Source of the DNA: Gymnopilus junonius
Lineage: Eukaryota; Basidiomycota; Agaricomycetes; Agaricales; Galerinaceae
Assembly (NCBI GenBank): GCA_015501075.1
Contig: JADNYJ010000280.1
Location: forward strand, 1 to 43,474
Direction of reading: 5' to 3'
DNA: 43,474 nucleotides
The position numbers were made by a program, and so were the translations under genes. This document shows positions 33,501-43,474 of this stretch, in pieces (position 1 is the first letter of the stretch; every line of letters begins with the position of its first letter). Under the pieces are notes generated by a model that saw only the letters and a list, made by a program, of their open reading frames with translations, did not search any database and had not been told where the DNA came from.

Positions 33501-36500
33501 TCTTTTTTGATGGGGGAGGCTTTTCTTGGTCTGTCGGTGTCGGTGTCGTTGCCGATTTTCTTTCTTTTCTTCCTCCATTCCCTTGGACGTCCAGATCTTG
33601 GAAATTTCCCTGATGTTCTTTTTGAGTTACATTTGGCGTCCTATTTAATTTTTTTCCTTGCTTAAAATTGATACTGATGTTCTATTGTCATTGTCAATTC
33701 CTTTCCTTTTTCTGCCGTTATTTCTATGGACGTCTGATTTTTGATACATTTCTTCAACATTTCTTTTGGGAACATTTGATGTCCTATTCTTATTTTTACT
33801 TTTTCCTCATTTTTCTTAATTATCGAAGAAGGTTCTGACGCCTGAGATTTTCTTCTTGTTTTGCAGAACGTATGCTAGGTCCTGATGAGCACCCCGCCGC
33901 CATTGTCAAACTGAGGATGGAACAGGCTGGGTATGATCCTGAAGACGGACATCATCTCCTTGGTGTGGATGGGCTCAACCTCCTTCTCAAGTTTTTTTTC
34001 AAGAGTCAATTGTTGGCTGGGGTACGTAACGCGGTTTATCTGTGCTCCCAAACCGACAAGATGGCTCACGAATAGCTCAAATCAACAGGAAGAACAAATC
34101 ACTCAAGAGACCTACAACTTAGTCAATCTCCAAAGCCGAGGCCTGCGCACCATCCCCGTCGTGCTGCACCAACACGCAGACACCATCGTCACCCTCTGCC
34201 TCGACCGCAACCCTATGCTTGAGATCCCGCTCGACTTTATCCAATCCTGCACCACCCTGCGCGATCTACGGATGCGGAACATGTCCATGAAAAAAGTGCC
34301 TCAGTCCATCCGGCACAGCACGACTCTCCACCTACTCGACCTATCCTCCAACTGCATCCGCGACCTGGATGACGCCTACCTCGACCACATCCCCAGGCTG
34401 ATGAACCTCCAGCTGCAGAACAACCGGCTCGAAGCCCTCCCATGGTACCTCCCTCGCATGCGCTCTCTCATTATCGTGAACATCTCCAACAACAAGTTCC
34501 GCATTTTCCCCATGGTCATCACCCAACTCGAAAACCTCCGCGATCTCGATATATCATTCAACATGATCTCCGAGCTCCCAGAGGAAATCGGCAAGCTGAC
34601 CGCGCTCGAGCGGTTCACGTTGGTCGGGAACCACATCTCGCGCTTCCCGGACGAGATGGCGGGGTTGAGCAAGCTGGTCAAATTGGATTGTAGGCGGAAC
34701 CAGATCGGGGATTTGGGGAGGGTGTGCATGCTGCCGAGGCTGCAGCAGCTTTGTGCGGATTGGAATGCGGTGCATGTGGTCGATTTGAGTTTGGGCGAGA
34801 ATTTGACGCATTTGGAGCTGGCGCATAATGATATTACGCAGTTGTCGCTCGTTCCGGGGCCGATGGGGCTCCCGCCGTATACGCTCACGAACCTCGATTT
34901 ATCATACGCCAAACTGTCGAGTCTGGATGATATCGCGCTTTCCCAGCTCTCGTCCCTACGCGCCCTCAAATTGGACCATAACTCGATCCGCTCGATTCCT
35001 GATACGTTAGGAGAGCTGAGGTGGTTGGAGTGTCTGTCGTGTACGGATAACAAACTCGACGCGCTCCACGGACGATTGGGAAACTGGGCAGGCTCAAGGT
35101 GCTCGATGCGCATAATAATTCATTGACGGAGCTTCCTGGGGAGTTGTGGGAGTGTGGCAGCTTGGAGAAGGTGAATGTGACGTCGAATTTGATCGGGGTG
35201 TGGGCGGATCCTCCTGTGGGGTTGTCCACATCGTCGTCGTCGGCGTCGGCGTCGGTAGCTGGGTTTGAGTCTCCAGCGGGTGTGGATGGGCATTTGGCGG
35301 TGCCGTCGCTCCTGGAGGGGAGGAAGCAGTCCTTGGGATCTATCAACGACAGCTCGAGCATCAGCATCATGAGCATGAACATGAGCACCAGCACGCTCAT
35401 CCGAGACACCAAAGACAACCTACCCCCTCTCGCGCGGTCCCTTCAAAAACTCTACCTAGGCGAAAATTGTCTATCGGGCGACGGCGTCCTGCGGCCTTTG
35501 ATGATCTTTATCGAGCTGCGCGTGCTCAATCTGTCGTTCAACGATATCCAGGACCTCCCGCTGTCTTTTTTCCGGAATATGACCCACCTAGAGGAGATTT
35601 ATTTGAGTGGGAATAAGTTGACGAGTATCCCGGCGGAGGATTTCCCGAGGTTGACGAGGTTGAGGACGTTGTATTTGAATGGGAATAAACTCCATACGCT
35701 CCCGCAGGAGTTGGGCAAGGTCGCGAGTTTGTGGGTGTTGGATGTGGGGAGTAATTTTTTGAAGTATAATATTAATAATTGGGAGTTTGATTGGAATTGG
35801 TGGGTGTTTTTTTTCTTCTACTTTTTTTTACTTTGGGTTTTATATGTTATGGATAAGGCTGACGATGACTATGCGAATAGGAACTTCAACACCAACCTCA
35901 AGTACCTCAACCTCTCTGGCAACAAGCGACTGCAGATCAAAGCAGACACGAGCTCCCAGCGCATGAGCAGGCACATGAGCACCCTCACGCCCATGCTCTC
36001 CGGCTTCACCTCGCTCTCCCAGCTGCGCGTCCTCGGGCTCATGGACGTCACCATCACCACCACCGCCAAAGACGCGACGGTCGACATCCCCGATGAAAAC
36101 GCGGACAGGCGCGTGCGGACGTCGCTGTCGACGGTGTGTGGCATGAGCTACGGGATTGCAGATTCCCTAGGCACCAGCGGGTACCTGACCATGATCGATC
36201 TGGTGCACGAATTCCATGGCCGGACGGATGAAGCGATTTTCGCCATGTTTGGCAAGACGGTGCCCCCGAAAAATCTCCTGCCCGATATGAGTCCGAACCC
36301 GTTCTCCGAGTACCTGCACGACAATTTCGTGAATGTGTTCAAGACGCAGCTGGCGTGTGTGAATGAAAAGGTCGACCGGGACGGGATACCGCTCTTCACG
36401 AAGAAGGAGGGCGTGCGCAAGGCGCTGCATTGGACGTTCCTCAAGCTGAATCAGGATATTTGGGATTATTATATTATCCAGAGGAAGAACTCCCAGGCGA

Positions 36501-38269
36501 GCTTGAATCGCTCGACGTATAACGAGTCCTTGTATTACAAGATGGGCGTGGCGGGCATCGCGTTGTATTTTGATGACAAGACGATCTATGCGGCCAATGT
36601 GGGCGATGCGCTGGCGGTGGTGTCAAGGCAGGGAGTGTGCCATGAGATTTCGAGGAAACACGACCCGTACGACCGTTTGGAGACGGTGAGGATCCGCGCG
36701 GCGGAGGGTTGGCTCTCCAGTGATGGCTTGGTCAACGACGAGGTGGACGTGTCGAGGTCGTTTGGGTATTATTACCTCTTCCCGCCTATCAATGCCCGCC
36801 CGGATATCTTCGTGTACGACCTGACGGAGATGGACGAGTTTGTGATCATCGCCAACAGGGGGTTGTGGGATTATGTGCCCTATCAGACTGCGGTGGATAT
36901 TGCCAGGACGGTGGCGAGGACAGAGAGGCCGGATCCGATGCTGGCTGCTGAGAAACTGAGGGACTTCGCAATCAGCTATGGGGCGGATGGGAGTACGATG
37001 ATCATGGTCATTTGGGTGGCGGATTTGTTTAATTCGCCTGCGGCGCGCTCTAGGCAGCCCAGTGCGCTGGATTCTATCATCCTCGACCCGCAGATGTACA
37101 AGGCCAAGAAGAAGGGCGAGATCAGGGACCGTCTGCTTGATAGGCTTGATGGGGAGGTTCCACCGCCAACTGGACATGTCACAATCGTGTTTACGGATAT
37201 TCGGAATTCGACACACCTATGGGAAGCCAACCCGGGGATGCCGACTGCGATGCGGCTACATAATAGTTTGCTGAGGCGTCAGCTGAGGTTCTGTGGGGGG
37301 TACGAGGTCAAGACGGAAGGCGACTCGTTCATGTGCAGTTTCCCGACGACGTTGGCGGCGGTGTGGTGGTGCCTCACAGTGCAACGTCAGCTGCTGCATG
37401 AGTCTTGGCCGTTGGAGATTCTCGAATGCGAGGATGGGAAGCCGATATACGACGCAGAAGGTCGGCTCATCGCGCGTGGGCTGTCTGTCAGGATGGGCAT
37501 TCACAGTGGCAACCCCCTGTGCGAGACCGACCTGATCACGCACCGGATGGACTATTTCGGGCCGATGGTCAATCGCTCTGCGCGGATCAACGGCAGCGCC
37601 CAAGGCGGGCAGATCATGTGCAGTATGGATATCGTCAGAGAAATCAACGCGCGGGTGTTTGAGACGGAGGAAGAGACGGAGTACTCCAAGCTGCAGAACC
37701 CAGCGACTATCGAGACGATCAAGAGGATGGGCGTGGTCATCAAGCATGTTGGGGAAGTTAAGCTCAAGGGCATCGAGTTGCCCGAGATTTTGTCTGTGCT
37801 CTATCCTCTGGGGTTGGAGGGCCGACATGAGCTGAAAGACTCTCCTGCGGACCCGTCTGCTTCCTCTGGATCACCTTTCCGGTTGAACGTCGCGCAGGTC
37901 AAGGAGTTGGGTCTGTTGTCGTTGAGGATCGAAGCTACTTCTACTGGGAGGGTGTTCAAGCCTCTTTCGGATCGCAAGGCTAGTATTCAGTCAAATCCCG
38001 AGACGGAAGAATCTCCAGTCGCATCCAAGACTTTCTATGGCGATCCTAACCTCCTCCTTCCCTCCATCAACGACAATTCATCTGAAGCCGACCTGTTGCT
38101 CGTCCTTGACTCACTGGTGACTCGACTGGAAAACGCCCTTGAGGCTATTGGCAATCGATACCACGTTCCTCTCTCGCCTGCTGTGGATTACCTGATGTCG
38201 ACCTTAATGCGAGACGGAGCACTCGACCGGGAGACGTTGGAATATATAGGCTCTATCCTTGGTCGATGA
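30443..38269 (+). CDS. Adenylate cyclase (fungal Cyr1/Cac1/Uac1 type)
   Basis: Makes cAMP from ATP and is the Ras/G-protein effector of the fungal cAMP-PKA pathway. Exons: 30443-30733, 30910-33462, 33867-34021, 34089-35799, 35881-38269, about 2366 residues. A long low-complexity N-terminus is followed by a Ras-association domain (about 830-1000; VYRTPYMYNVISIDLETTV to FFFKSQLLAG). Tandem 23-residue LRRs cover about 1005-1635, then a PP2C-like domain (about 1665-1960). The class III cyclase domain (about 1999-2215) has metal-binding Asp in FTDIRNST and EGDSF, the Lys of VKTEGD, and Asn/Arg in MVNRSARIN. A C-terminal CAP-binding-like segment (about 2304-2366) ends the protein. The frame needs one added base at about 35078-35080 within an LRR and a frame change somewhere in 31140-31205; the first is most simply a sequencing error. 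The exon 1 link is less certain than the rest. Confidence 0.95.
30555..30606 (+). repeat. Coding minisatellite in cyclase exon 1
   Basis: Tandem gaaataaaa-type units encoding repeated KEI, then RERERRE. This gives a short charged, helix-prone tract and is a likely length-variable site. Confidence 0.7.
30734..30909 (+). other. Cyclase intron 1 with trinucleotide repeats
   Basis: GT at 30734 and AG at 30908-30909; 176 nt, phase 0. It contains a run of about 18 T and imperfect ctg/ctactacaacc repeats, which makes it far longer than the 45-80 nt introns elsewhere in the window. Confidence 0.6.
33463..33866 (+). other. Cyclase intron 2 inside the Ras-association domain
   Basis: GTGAGT donor at 33463 and TTGCAG acceptor at 33861-33866; 404 nt, T-rich, phase 1. 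Splicing joins YVKEQGRG-type sequence to ERMLGPDE and restores the Ras-association domain. Confidence 0.8.
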
Positions 38270-39174
38270 TACTTTTTTATTTCTTATATTTTATCCTTTC
38301 ATGAGTTTTCATATATCTACAATACCTTTCTTCTTTTCTTTACCTTTTCTTGCTTTTTACATTCGCCCTTAATACCCCCAACCGTCATTGCTATTGCTAT
38401 TTTCGCCCCTTCGCTTTGTCGTTGCATGCTTTGAATACTTTCTTCTTTTTTTTGTACCCTTCTCGTGACAGATGGTTCTCGTGTACGCTTACCTCACTTG
38501 TGTCTTTTCGGTTTTATCTCCAGCTTTAATCTTCTCTATCTCTACTTGGTCTGTAAATATATGCCAATATTGTACAACGATGGATTTTCTTTCTCAGTTT
38601 CTACATTGGCAAAAATTAGGGATGTCTCTATTCCAAGCCTGGTACTATCCTTGCATAATAGTCGAGTGACTAGACAAAAAACAAGGTGGATTTACGTCGG
38701 ATCAGTGAAGACAAGGTGCTCAAAAAGGACCACTCCGAGAGGAAAGGTCGACGGCTTATAAGGACGGAAATCGCAGCAGACAAATACACTGAATACAGTC
38801 TCTCCCAAAGCGGCACAGAATGAATCTTGATCTTGTGGCACATGCTGCCTATTTCGCAGTGGCGATGCAAATTCGTTCTGCGCACACATCCCGCGACTTG
38901 ACTAAATCTCTTAACTTTTTGACATATATCACGGTTTCAGCGTGTTATCACCACAGAAAGACATGCTGCGGAACGGCAACGAGCATAAAGTAAAAGACAT
39001 TCGTAAACGAAATAATAATCACCGTGCCAAGATTGTGCCAATTTCTATCGCGATCGACCTGCCAAGAATCCGAGGTACAAAAATTCGTAAATCCTCTTGT
39101 CATATCCTATCGATCTCCCACCCTGTCAGTTCCACTAGCAAGCCACACTCTCGGAAGAAATAAAAAGGAATACA
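38270..39174. other. Cyclase 3' flank
   Basis: T-rich 3'UTR-like sequence to about 38460, then AT-rich sequence with only short unsupported frames on both strands. No conserved family block is seen until 39175, where the inverted repeat arm begins. Confidence 0.5.
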
Positions 39175-39234
39175 ACACAGCAGGCGTGGTAAAAAGGGCG
39201 ACAAAGAAGGGGGTCACAAGCGACCTAGAAGAGT

Positions 39235-39355
39235 AACCATGGGATTTTTGATGGCACCCACAACCCCGAAAATATTTCTTTCCAAAAGCATCGTCCTTCT
39301 GACGGAAAAAATGAGGCATCAGTGATTAAGGTGGGTCTAATTGGATTTGAAATTT
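39235..39355 (+). promoter_or_regulatory. Conserved upstream block, gamma3 copy
   Basis: Ends 168 bp before the gamma3 ATG. Among the gamma copies it is directly comparable in orientation with the beta1 block and shows clear identity outside any coding frame. Confidence 0.55.
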
Positions 39356-39414
39356 TGTCGAGCCAAGGCTGTGGATAGAAAGTTCTCAAAATGGGATTAA
39401 TGGGCACCCCCACT

Positions 39415-39431
39415 CGTGTTTGACAAACACG
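39415..39431. promoter_or_regulatory. 17-bp palindrome upstream of gamma3
   Basis: cgtgtttgacaaacacg, 92 bp before the ATG. It differs from the gamma1 and gamma2 copies only by strand at the centre base. Confidence 0.5.
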
Positions 39432-39522
39432 TTGCCGAGTCGTCTTTTTCTGGCCTTCACTGTCCTCGTCACCCCAATACTTTTCATCCCTCCCTTTTAC
39501 ACTCCAGACTCCTCTTGCCACA

Positions 39523-42095
39523 ATGAACCCGTTTAACGTTGGCTTCACATCCACGCCCTCTTTCCCAACAAATAGACACCTCTGGGAAGGCGGTCAAGAG
39601 AGCCTAGACAGAGGTAAGAAAGGTCCATACCTGCACTACGAAATACTGCATTAACAATTAAAAAATCACACAGAACCTCTCTATTCAAATCTAATGGGCC
39701 CCAGCCACGTCCACAAAGTGTTAGAACTGTCTTGTGCCTTGGCCAACCCCGCTGGACAGCAAGTGGCCCTCCGCCGTCATGCACAATCCCCGGTAGCGTT
39801 GAGGAGTGCAGTTCCTATCTGCCGCCTCCCTCAACGTCAGGAAAATCCATATGTATACAAAGAGGGTATTCACAACCAGCGCGCTAGTTTTATCGGTATG
39901 TTTAACTATCCTTATGCATCAGGTAATGCCGGTTCATTAATCACCATTAAACAGTACCTCCTAACCCAATGACTGGCGCCATGCCTAAAATATCGCCATC
40001 GTTGTCTTTAACTCAACAGCAGTGGGCATTGCGTAACCGCCAACTTTACTCGACAGGCAGGCTGAATGCTCACGGAATGACTGACCATCAACGATTTGCA
40101 CCTTATCACCAAGCCCCCAACCTCACCTCGTCTCACCCGCTCACTTCTAACGCCAGCCTTCAAACGCTTCCGCAGGCTGTGACTCATACTGCATGGCAGC
40201 AGGAGATATGTTCTATGCCAGAGCAGGCCTTGGATAAAGCCCTTGATGTCTATAGCTCTGAGGAACACCAGTCAGCTCTTCACAAGCATCTCGCACTGAA
40301 CAGGCCTATCAACAATTACCAACATAGCAGAGCTTTACAACCTCGTCATAATTATTACGCTGCCTCTCATTTTGGCACACAAAGTTACAACCATGGTCAT
40401 GACTCCAATTCACCTCCCCACAATTCATCTCTGCCTGGAGAGAAGGCGAACCAATTGAACAATCAGAATGTCATAGAAGGAGGGTCAAATGCAAGCACCA
40501 CGACACCAACTCCATCACAAGATCACAATGGCACCCCCTCTTTGCAACGACAGCCACATGCCCATGCCCACGCGAGTATTTCAAATGAAATACAAAACCT
40601 ACGAGGTACCAATTCTTTTGCACCAACTCCAAACATGTATTGATTGTGATTATATAGTGCCATCTCCCAACTACGAGCGGGAGATCGATGCGTTCTTTGC
40701 TGACTTTCCACTGCAGATGTCTTTGACTTCCCTTCCCTCGATGAATGATGTTCTTCGCAACACACAGCAACCGCCACCACTCCACGTTCCACAGCCCATT
40801 CCAATAACCCCAAACAATGAATGGGACTCAGCCCTCCAACAACTGGTGGAACACAAACTAAGAACAAGTGCTCAAGATACAATGGATTGTTCTGCCTCCC
40901 ATCAGGAAGAAGCAGAACTACATCAAAACAATAAATCCGAATCGACCCCAAGCTCCGAGGAATACCTCATAGAGCGGAACCCCTTCGATGAGGGACCAGA
41001 TGACGGAAGGTATGTATGAGTCGTTCCACTTCTCGAAATGGATGCTTACAATCACAAGCCTGCCGCAGAAAGCAAACGAGGCGGGATCCTGGAGACAAAT
41101 CCAACATCACCAAGGCATAGGCTCAGCCACTGGTAATTTTCCATCAAACGTGCAATCAACTGAGGAACATGCCTTCACTGTTTCATCTCAGCCCTCTGTA
41201 CCCTGGAGACATCACTGAGAATCACCTACCGCGTGAAGACGGTTGAAAGAGGCAGCAAGCGCAAACACGATGCTGAAGTCGGTGAGTCGCCACAACCTCA
41301 CCCAAATTTCTTAACTTACTCAGTCTCCCACTCCAGCCTCAGAGAGATCCCAACCTCAACGACACACCAAATGTAGACAAGATTCAGCGGTTTCTTCTCC
41401 GTCAGGTTCCGCGTCGTCAGCGTCAGCCCAAGGAAATATTCAGAAGAAGGAAAGGAAAATATATACCTTGACCGAGAGCGTAGGGGACAATTTTAGGTAT
41501 CAGCGGGTCCCAAGGTGCGAAAATAACCTAATGAATGGACAAAACTGATCAGTGAAATATTACAGGCCGGAAAATCAGGGAGGCGGCTTCACTGAGTCGT
41601 ATCAGTCATCCACAAACCCAGAGGGCAGATTCACGTTCGCTGAGCATCGCCCGCAAGAACCTAGCACAGAAAGTAAGCGAAAGCGAGAAGAGGAAGTCGG
41701 TGAGTCGCCATACCGCTGACACCACATCCTTATCTTGCTTAGTCCCCTCATTCCCAGCCTCGAGACATCCCAACCTGAGCGACCAGTCAAACGCATACGC
41801 AATTCGTCCGCTTCGTCCGCTTCATCTTCATCGTCCCCTTCTTCATCCTCAAGCCCCGATGCCGTCTCAAGAAGCAGTACCAGAGGAGAATAATATGAAA
41901 AGAAAGAAGAAGTTACTCCGAGACAAGATGGATGGGCCATTTTGGCTGCAGCGGATTCCAGAGTACGAAAATAATCTAATGCATGAACAAAAACTAATCA
42001 GTAATTTATGACAGGCAGGAGAAGGAACTCATCCACGTTGCAGAAACAGTGTCCCTGGCCTGCAGATCCCAGAGAGCGAAGAGAGCGAGAATTAG
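39523..42095 (+). pseudogene. Gamma3: inverted, frame-broken gamma gene with a diverged middle
   Basis: Same nine-exon layout as gamma2, opposite strand. Exon 1 (MNPFNV...HLWEG) and the promoter are close to gamma2. Exons 2-4 are strongly diverged, with exon 4 nearer gamma1 (VPSPNYE; GFF/AFF; NEWD; SESTPSSEEYLIE). Exons 5-9 again follow gamma2. Exon 5 has a 2-nt loss near 41199 giving an early TGA (41216-41218) and a 1-nt gain near 41247. Exon 8 has a 1-nt loss near 41763 and a 2-nt loss near 41857 that together restore frame but replace the KRIR/Ser tract by unrelated residues. Exon 9 has lost one C near 42050, so the usual stop (42093-42095) is out of frame. Confidence 0.72.
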
Positions 42096-42135
42096 ATGGA
42101 GGAAAGATGCAAGCCGCTTTTTCCTCTCGGAGCGT

Positions 42136-42175
42136 CGGATCGATCAGTGCCGTTGTGGCACGGGACGCGGAACAA
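42136..42175 (+). promoter_or_regulatory. 3'UTR hairpin element, gamma3 copy
   Basis: CCGT-TGTGGC-ACGG hairpin, about 50 nt past the ancestral stop. Confidence 0.45.
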
Positions 42176-42319
42176 AAAATTCACCTGCTTTGTCAAGTTT
42201 CTGTGTCTTTTTCCGAGCTTCTGCCTTTCAAAGTCGTACTGTTTGTTCTTATTTTCTTCATGTCAAAAGTTAACTTTTCAGTTGTAATTGTAACCTCCTA
42301 GGCCTTTCCTATTACTATG

Positions 42320-42325
42320 AATAAA
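42320..42325 (+). terminator. Possible poly(A) signal of gamma3
   Basis: AATAAA about 225 nt after the ancestral stop, with the aaaagttaactttt palindrome at 42265-42278 just upstream, as after gamma2. Confidence 0.35.
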
Positions 42326-42329
42326 TTTC

Positions 42330-43474
42330 GCTGATCGTCAATGATTCTCATTCCCATCCTGTAATATCTATTTATTCCCTTGCTGTGTACTCTACAATAC
42401 CATGCATTAGAATTTGTACCCAAGCATGTCGTTGTATTTCCAATGCTAAGGAAGATCCTACCTATTGATGAGAAACATGGGCATCAGCTACGCATCTGTA
42501 AATATTGTCCTTACTTTGATAATGGAAGATCAGGCCTCAGACGCACAAGAGACCAGGCCAGGCATTCCAGGACGCCAACCTAATCTCGCCAACTCACGGC
42601 GTCGACTCACCCTCGACGATCCACCATATCGATACCTACTTTCCCACCAGGACGCCCCATATGCGCAAACCTTCATCACAATGTGTTTCCCACCCCGCCC
42701 TCCTCGCAGCAAGATAGATAGACCAAAGATGCAATTAGCGTGCAAAAACTCCCCTTTGACGCGTCGAGCCTAACACCTGTTCTTCTGACTCAAAAAAAGT
42801 ATCGTGTGAGGGGTGAGGATATCCCCGTTCCTTGTTAAGAAACGGTCCATAATGCAGAAGTTAACTTTACACCTCATCTCCTCCCATGTCCCCTATTCCA
42901 TCTCACTCTGCCAGTAGCCACACGACCGACACGATCTGCAAATGTGACCACCACCACCACGGCCGCCAGCAGCGGTGACGAGGCAGAAACCTCCATCCAT
43001 GTGTTCATATCCAACATGGCTATCAAATCCGCGCCCATCGTGTCCAAACTGAAATGATAACATTGTACACACTCCGAATGTTACTTGACGTGTTTGCATG
43101 TTATAGGCGTCGTCGGGGTGAGAATGAGGATGAGAGCGTGTTGTGGAAGTGCGGTGTGCGTGGAAAGGTTGGGATGTGAAGAGAAGTGAAATGGATGTCG
43201 GACGGGGTCTGACGAGGTTGAAAGACGAGAGTGTCGGGGGGGTGGGAAGTGAAATGGAGAGAGCCTAGGGGAAGGCGGGTATAGCTGAGGGCACACTGTC
43301 GTCCTCATTGAAGGGTGTGAGGAAGTCGTTGGGTATACCAGCAATGCTGAAGTCGAGAATGCTCATTGGCAGGATGATGTGCGAAGGAGGACGGAACGTC
43401 ACTCATGGAACAAATGGCGGTGCGAGATTGCGGGGGTACCACAGCCTGAATGTTGAATGTTCAGGAGTTAGGTT
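42330..43474. other. Segment U in inverted orientation
   Basis: No supported gene. Matches 20836-21980 read backwards at high identity, including the cgtcgtcggggtgagaat block also found at 13097-13114. Open frames on both strands are not preserved between the arms. Confidence 0.45.

Larger units (their letters stand above)
39175..43474 (-). repeat. Inverted repeat around adenylate cyclase, right arm
   Basis: Reverse complement of 20836-25255, truncated by the window end. With the left arm it encloses about 13.9 kb that includes the cyclase and beta3. Confidence 0.85.

Noticed and set aside
33463..33665. C-terminal part of the long frame 31215-33665 as protein (Phe-rich tail)
   Set aside because: It reads into a T-rich intron; the Ras-association domain continues only after splicing to 33867.
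35800..35880. Phe-rich 27-codon segment inside the cyclase LRR region
   Set aside because: It has GT and AG ends, is 81 nt long, and removing it joins DWNW to NFNTNLKYLNLSGN as expected for fungal cyclases.

Overview
The window looks like nuclear DNA of a basidiomycete fungus, most likely a mushroom-forming Agaricomycete. The reasons are many 45-60 nt GT-AG introns with CTRAY-like branch sites, pyrimidine-rich leaders before start codons, and a full-length fungal adenylate cyclase (Ras-association, LRR, PP2C-like, class III cyclase, C-terminal CAP-binding region). Species cannot be fixed from sequence alone. No tRNA, rRNA, CRISPR array or recognisable transposase/reverse transcriptase was seen.

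Layout. (1) 1-900: no recognised gene. (2) 900-5700 and 7393-12262 are two diverged copies of a ~4.8 kb unit. Each carries a minus-strand alpha gene and a plus-strand beta gene fired head-to-head from a ~0.65 kb shared intergenic region. Alpha1 (1395-2951) has an intact 4-exon model; alpha2, beta1 and beta2 carry 1-nt indels. (3) 13.1-13.76 kb: a truncated gamma fragment. (4) 16.5-20.26 kb and 22.08-25.75 kb: a second direct repeat, each copy with a minus-strand gamma gene. Gamma1 is broken. Gamma2 (22224-24891) assembles into nine exons and 744 residues with every phase matching. (5) 25755-28185: a 5'-truncated beta3 plus downstream sequence shared with 10.9-13.0 kb. (6) 28.2-30.4 kb: gene-poor, simple-sequence-rich upstream region. 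(7) 30443-38269: adenylate cyclase, plus strand. (8) 39175-43474: an inverted copy of 20836-25255 carrying gamma3 (broken), so the cyclase sits between the arms of a ~4.4 kb inverted repeat.

The alpha, beta and gamma genes are one family; I do not recognise it. It was delineated by hand here. Shared features are: a short N-terminal box with an invariant Trp; a long Gln/Ser/His/Pro-rich middle; a GEAE...(L/Y)IEQ...DGR box ending at a phase-2 intron; one (alpha, beta) or two (gamma) basic/Ser-rich modules with KRxR and QKRK nuclear-localisation-like motifs ending in QR-x-P; and, in beta and gamma, a final ELIH-x-AETVSP tail. Intron positions and phases are conserved between subfamilies. Promoter and 3'UTR blocks are also conserved, while the middle exons diverge strongly. 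The family looks like a fast-evolving set of probably nuclear, disordered proteins spread by segmental duplication and recombination around a housekeeping signalling gene. No function can be assigned from sequence.

Caution: the cyclase itself, which should be under strong constraint, needs a 1-nt correction inside an LRR (near 35078) and a frame change near 31140-31205. Single-base frameshifts in this window may therefore be sequencing errors, and pseudogene calls that rest only on them are provisional.
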